Source: Eubacterium sp. UBA3720
GTDB taxonomy: Bacteria; Bacillota; Clostridia; Lachnospirales; Lachnospiraceae
Length of the DNA stretch: 8,343 nt
Direction: 5' to 3'
NCBI GenBank assembly: GCA_002371335.1
Contig: DFHP01000050.1
Span: 1 to 8,343, forward strand
Below, in pieces: positions 7,240 through 8,343 of this stretch (positions are counted from its first letter, which is position 1; the number at the start of each line of letters is the position of its first letter). The notes below the pieces were generated by a model. The model was not told where the DNA came from. It saw nothing but the letters and a program-made list of their open reading frames with translations, and did no database searches. The position numbers and the translations under genes are program-made.

Positions 7240-7254
7240 AACGCCTCTGGCGTT
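7240..7254 (-). repeat. Leader hairpin upstream of the DUF4317 gene
   Basis: A perfect 6-bp inverted repeat, AACGCC and GGCGTT with a 3-nt loop, lies between the predicted promoter and the ribosome binding site of the DUF4317 gene. There is no T-run on the minus strand, so it is not a terminator. It may be a 5' UTR stem-loop or an operator. Confidence 0.35.
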
Positions 7255-7283
7255 ATTCCGGATCATTCAAATGACAGAGATAT

Positions 7284-7313
7284 ATTATATCAAAAAAAAA
7301 CTCAAATGTTCAA
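7284..7313 (-). promoter_or_regulatory. Promoter of the DUF4317 gene
   Basis: On the minus strand TTGAAC (7308-7313) and a perfect TATAAT (7284-7289) are separated by 18 bp within an AT-rich non-coding stretch. Transcription would start near 7277, leaving a leader of about 77 nt. Confidence 0.65.
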
Positions 7314-7349
7314 AAAAAATCAAAACACAGTAAAAAACAAAAAAAGTCC

Positions 7350-7381
7350 TTGCTTTTTTATTTGACCTAAGATATTATAAT
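7350..7381 (+). promoter_or_regulatory. Promoter of tRNA-Glu, almost abutting the tRNA
   Basis: TTGCTT (7350-7355) and TATTAT (7373-7378) have a 17-bp spacer. A perfect TATAAT (7376-7381) overlaps that -10, but at a 20-bp spacer. The -10 box ends only 4-7 bp before the mature tRNA, so transcription should begin within a nucleotide or so of the tRNA's 5' end. The nearby TTGACC (7362-7367) is too close to either -10 to be its -35. Confidence 0.55.
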
Positions 7382-7385
7382 AAAC

Positions 7386-7457
7386 GGTTGATTGGTCAAG
7401 GGGTTAAGACGCCGCCCTCTCACGGCGGAAACAGGGGTTCGATTCCCCTATCAACTG
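7386..7457 (+). tRNA. tRNA-Glu (anticodon CUC)
   Basis: The whole cloverleaf folds. The acceptor stem is GGTTGAT with ATCAACT (first pair G-U), the D-stem GTC/GAC, the anticodon stem CCGCC/GGCGG around the loop CTCTCAC (anticodon CTC at 7419-7421), the T-stem AGGGG/CCCCT around TTCGATT, and the discriminator base is G. The anticodon stem-loop and D-arm closely match bacterial tRNA-Glu. CUC reads GAG; it would supplement a tRNA-Glu(UUC) elsewhere. CCA is not encoded. It stands alone, with its own promoter and terminator. Confidence 0.95.
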
Positions 7458-7461
7458 TCGG

Positions 7462-7490
7462 AAACGCTGCATCATATATGCAGCGTTTTT
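7462..7490 (+). terminator. Intrinsic terminator of tRNA-Glu
   Basis: AAACGCTGCAT and ATGCAGCGTTT form an 11-bp perfect stem with the loop CATAT, ending in a run of five T (7486-7490). It begins 5 nt after the tRNA, which makes the tRNA a single-gene transcript and separates it from the HAD gene. Confidence 0.92.
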
Positions 7491-7624
7491 GTTATGTAAC
7501 GGGAAAATACGATCATTATCTATGATACAGACCGTCCGGCGGATGTACACGGTTCACAAAGGAGGGTATGCCTGTTTGAGAAGCATCAGACGCCGGTAAT
7601 CAGACTGAGAGTGACGGTGAATCC
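7491..7624 (+). promoter_or_regulatory. Leader region of the HAD gene with a strong Shine-Dalgarno and a three-codon ORF
   Basis: This non-coding stretch holds a TATGAT (7521-7526) that could be a -10, but without a convincing -35. A strong AAAGGAGGG (7558-7566) is followed almost at once by ATG CCT GTT TGA (7568-7579), in the same frame as the HAD gene. From the TGA to the HAD ATG the frame is open but has no start codon. The HAD ATG itself has only a weak GGTGA before it. The role of the strong site is unknown. Confidence 0.4.
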
Positions 7625-8278
7625 ATGAAGAAATTGATAGAGAATCAGAAAGGAATAATATTTGATCTGGACGGTACCCTGCTGGACTCCATGGGGATCT
7701 GGAAGAAGATCGACATTGATTTTCTGGGAAAAAGAGGCTTTGAAGTCCCCGGGGATTATCAGGCTGCCATTACGCCGCTGGGCGCGCGCGCTGCTGCTGT
7801 ATATACCATAGAACGCTTCGGACTGACAGATGAGACGCCGGAAAGCCTGATGGAAGAGTGGATGGAGATGGCGTACGAAGCCTACAGTGACCGGCTGGAA
7901 CTGAAGCCTTTTGCATACGAAACAGTGAAGAGCTATTATGAGCAGGGAATGAAGATAGGAATAGCATCATCCTCTGATTACAGGCTTGTGAAAGCGGCTG
8001 TAGACAAAAACGGGCTTTCGGGTTATATTAAAACAATTGTGACATCGGCTGATGTCTCCAGAGGAAAAGGTTTTCCGGATATTTATCTTGAATGTTCCAG
8101 AAGGCTTGGTCTGGAACCATCAGAGTGTGTAGTTTTTGAGGACATTATCGAGGGTATACGCGGTGCGAAAAAGGGCAGATTTTTCACGGTAGGTGTAGAA
8201 GAACCCGCAAATGCGTCCACGAAACAGGATGTCATGTGGGAAGCGGATCTGTTTATATCATCTTTCCGGGAATTGTGA
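7625..8278 (+). CDS. HAD-superfamily hydrolase, beta-phosphoglucomutase/phosphatase-like (subfamily IA)
   Basis: This is a soluble protein of 217 residues, normal for the family. HAD enzymes transfer or release phosphate through an aspartyl-phosphate. Motif I is FDLDGTLLDS with nucleophile Asp14 and acid/base Asp16; an alpha-helical cap of the subfamily I type follows (about 20-90). Motif II is IASSS (Ser115/Ser116), motif III Lys148 in GKGFPDIYL, where the family more often has GKPxPD, and motif IV VVFEDIIEGI with Glu172/Asp173 for magnesium. All catalytic residues are present. The motif pattern fits beta-phosphoglucomutase, phosphoglycolate phosphatase and sugar-phosphate phosphatases alike, so the substrate cannot be named. 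The ATG at 7625 is the only start codon that gives an intact reading frame after the upstream in-frame TGA, although its own ribosome binding site is weak. No terminator is visible in the 65 bp that follow to the end of the window. Confidence 0.93.
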   Translation: MKKLIENQKGIIFDLDGTLLDSMGIWKKIDIDFLGKRGFEVPGDYQAAITPLGARAAAVYTIERFGLTDETPESLMEEWMEMAYEAYSDRLELKPFAYETVKSYYEQGMKIGIASSSDYRLVKAAVDKNGLSGYIKTIVTSADVSRGKGFPDIYLECSRRLGLEPSECVVFEDIIEGIRGAKKGRFFTVGVEEPANASTKQDVMWEADLFISSFREL

Positions 8279-8343
8279 AGAATTTGCAGTCTTAATCAGG
8301 GAAAGATATACATATACAGGTAATTGATAAAGGCCGCAGGACA

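Noticed and set aside
7201..7266. Upstream extension of the DUF4317 protein to an ATG at 7266
   Set aside because: The added 22 residues do not look like the family start, the region holds a leader hairpin, and the predicted promoter would leave almost no leader for that ATG. The ribosome binding site fits the ATG at 7200.
7430..7460. tRNA 3' end as a possible integration (att) site
   Set aside because: No second copy of the tRNA 3' end and no integrase or phage gene is seen in the window.
7522..7599. 25-codon basic ORF (starts MIQTVRRMY) between the tRNA terminator and the HAD gene
   Set aside because: There is no ribosome binding site before its ATG and no family resemblance. It is short enough to be chance.
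8279..8343. Final 65 bp as a terminator or start of a new gene
   Set aside because: I found no hairpin with a T-run and no start codon with a ribosome binding site before the window ends.

Overview
The window looks like ordinary chromosomal DNA from a low-to-mid GC Gram-positive anaerobe of the Clostridia, most likely a Lachnospiraceae relative. This rests on the AGGAGG-type ribosome binding sites, the extended -10 promoters, a free-standing CarD-family regulator, a DUF4317 protein, a PG_binding_4/YkuD L,D-transpeptidase and a tRNA gene without an encoded CCA. The assignment comes from gene families and style, not from a database match. I see no insertion sequence, CRISPR array, prophage gene or integrase.

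Left part (1-2260): an OmpR-type response regulator and a membrane histidine kinase overlap by 4 bp (ATGA) and form a two-component operon. It ends at a strong hairpin with A- and T-tracts on its two sides. That hairpin can also stop the convergent gene arriving from the right.

Middle part (2263-6089): a large membrane-anchored L,D-transpeptidase on the minus strand is divergent from a CarD-like regulator on the plus strand. A 247-bp AT-rich region between them carries a good promoter candidate in each direction. The CarD gene is followed after 94 bp by an S66-family L,D-carboxypeptidase with its Ser-Glu-His triad intact. The transpeptidase and the carboxypeptidase act on related peptidoglycan stem peptides (tetrapeptides in the known families), so this block may be a small cell-wall module. 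That link is inference from adjacency.

Right part (6073-8343): a DUF4317 gene of unknown function runs back towards the carboxypeptidase, and their 3' ends overlap by 17 bp. Beyond its promoter lies a single tRNA-Glu(CUC) with its own terminator and a promoter so close that the transcript may start at about the mature 5' end. The last gene is a HAD-superfamily phosphatase/phosphomutase-like hydrolase. In front of it a strong Shine-Dalgarno sequence is followed by an ATG that stops after three codons.

No clearly new biological system is evident. The points most worth a second look are the long acidic, repeat-containing cytoplasmic tail of the transpeptidase, the near-leaderless tRNA promoter, the mini-ORF before the HAD gene and the overlapping convergent 3' ends.
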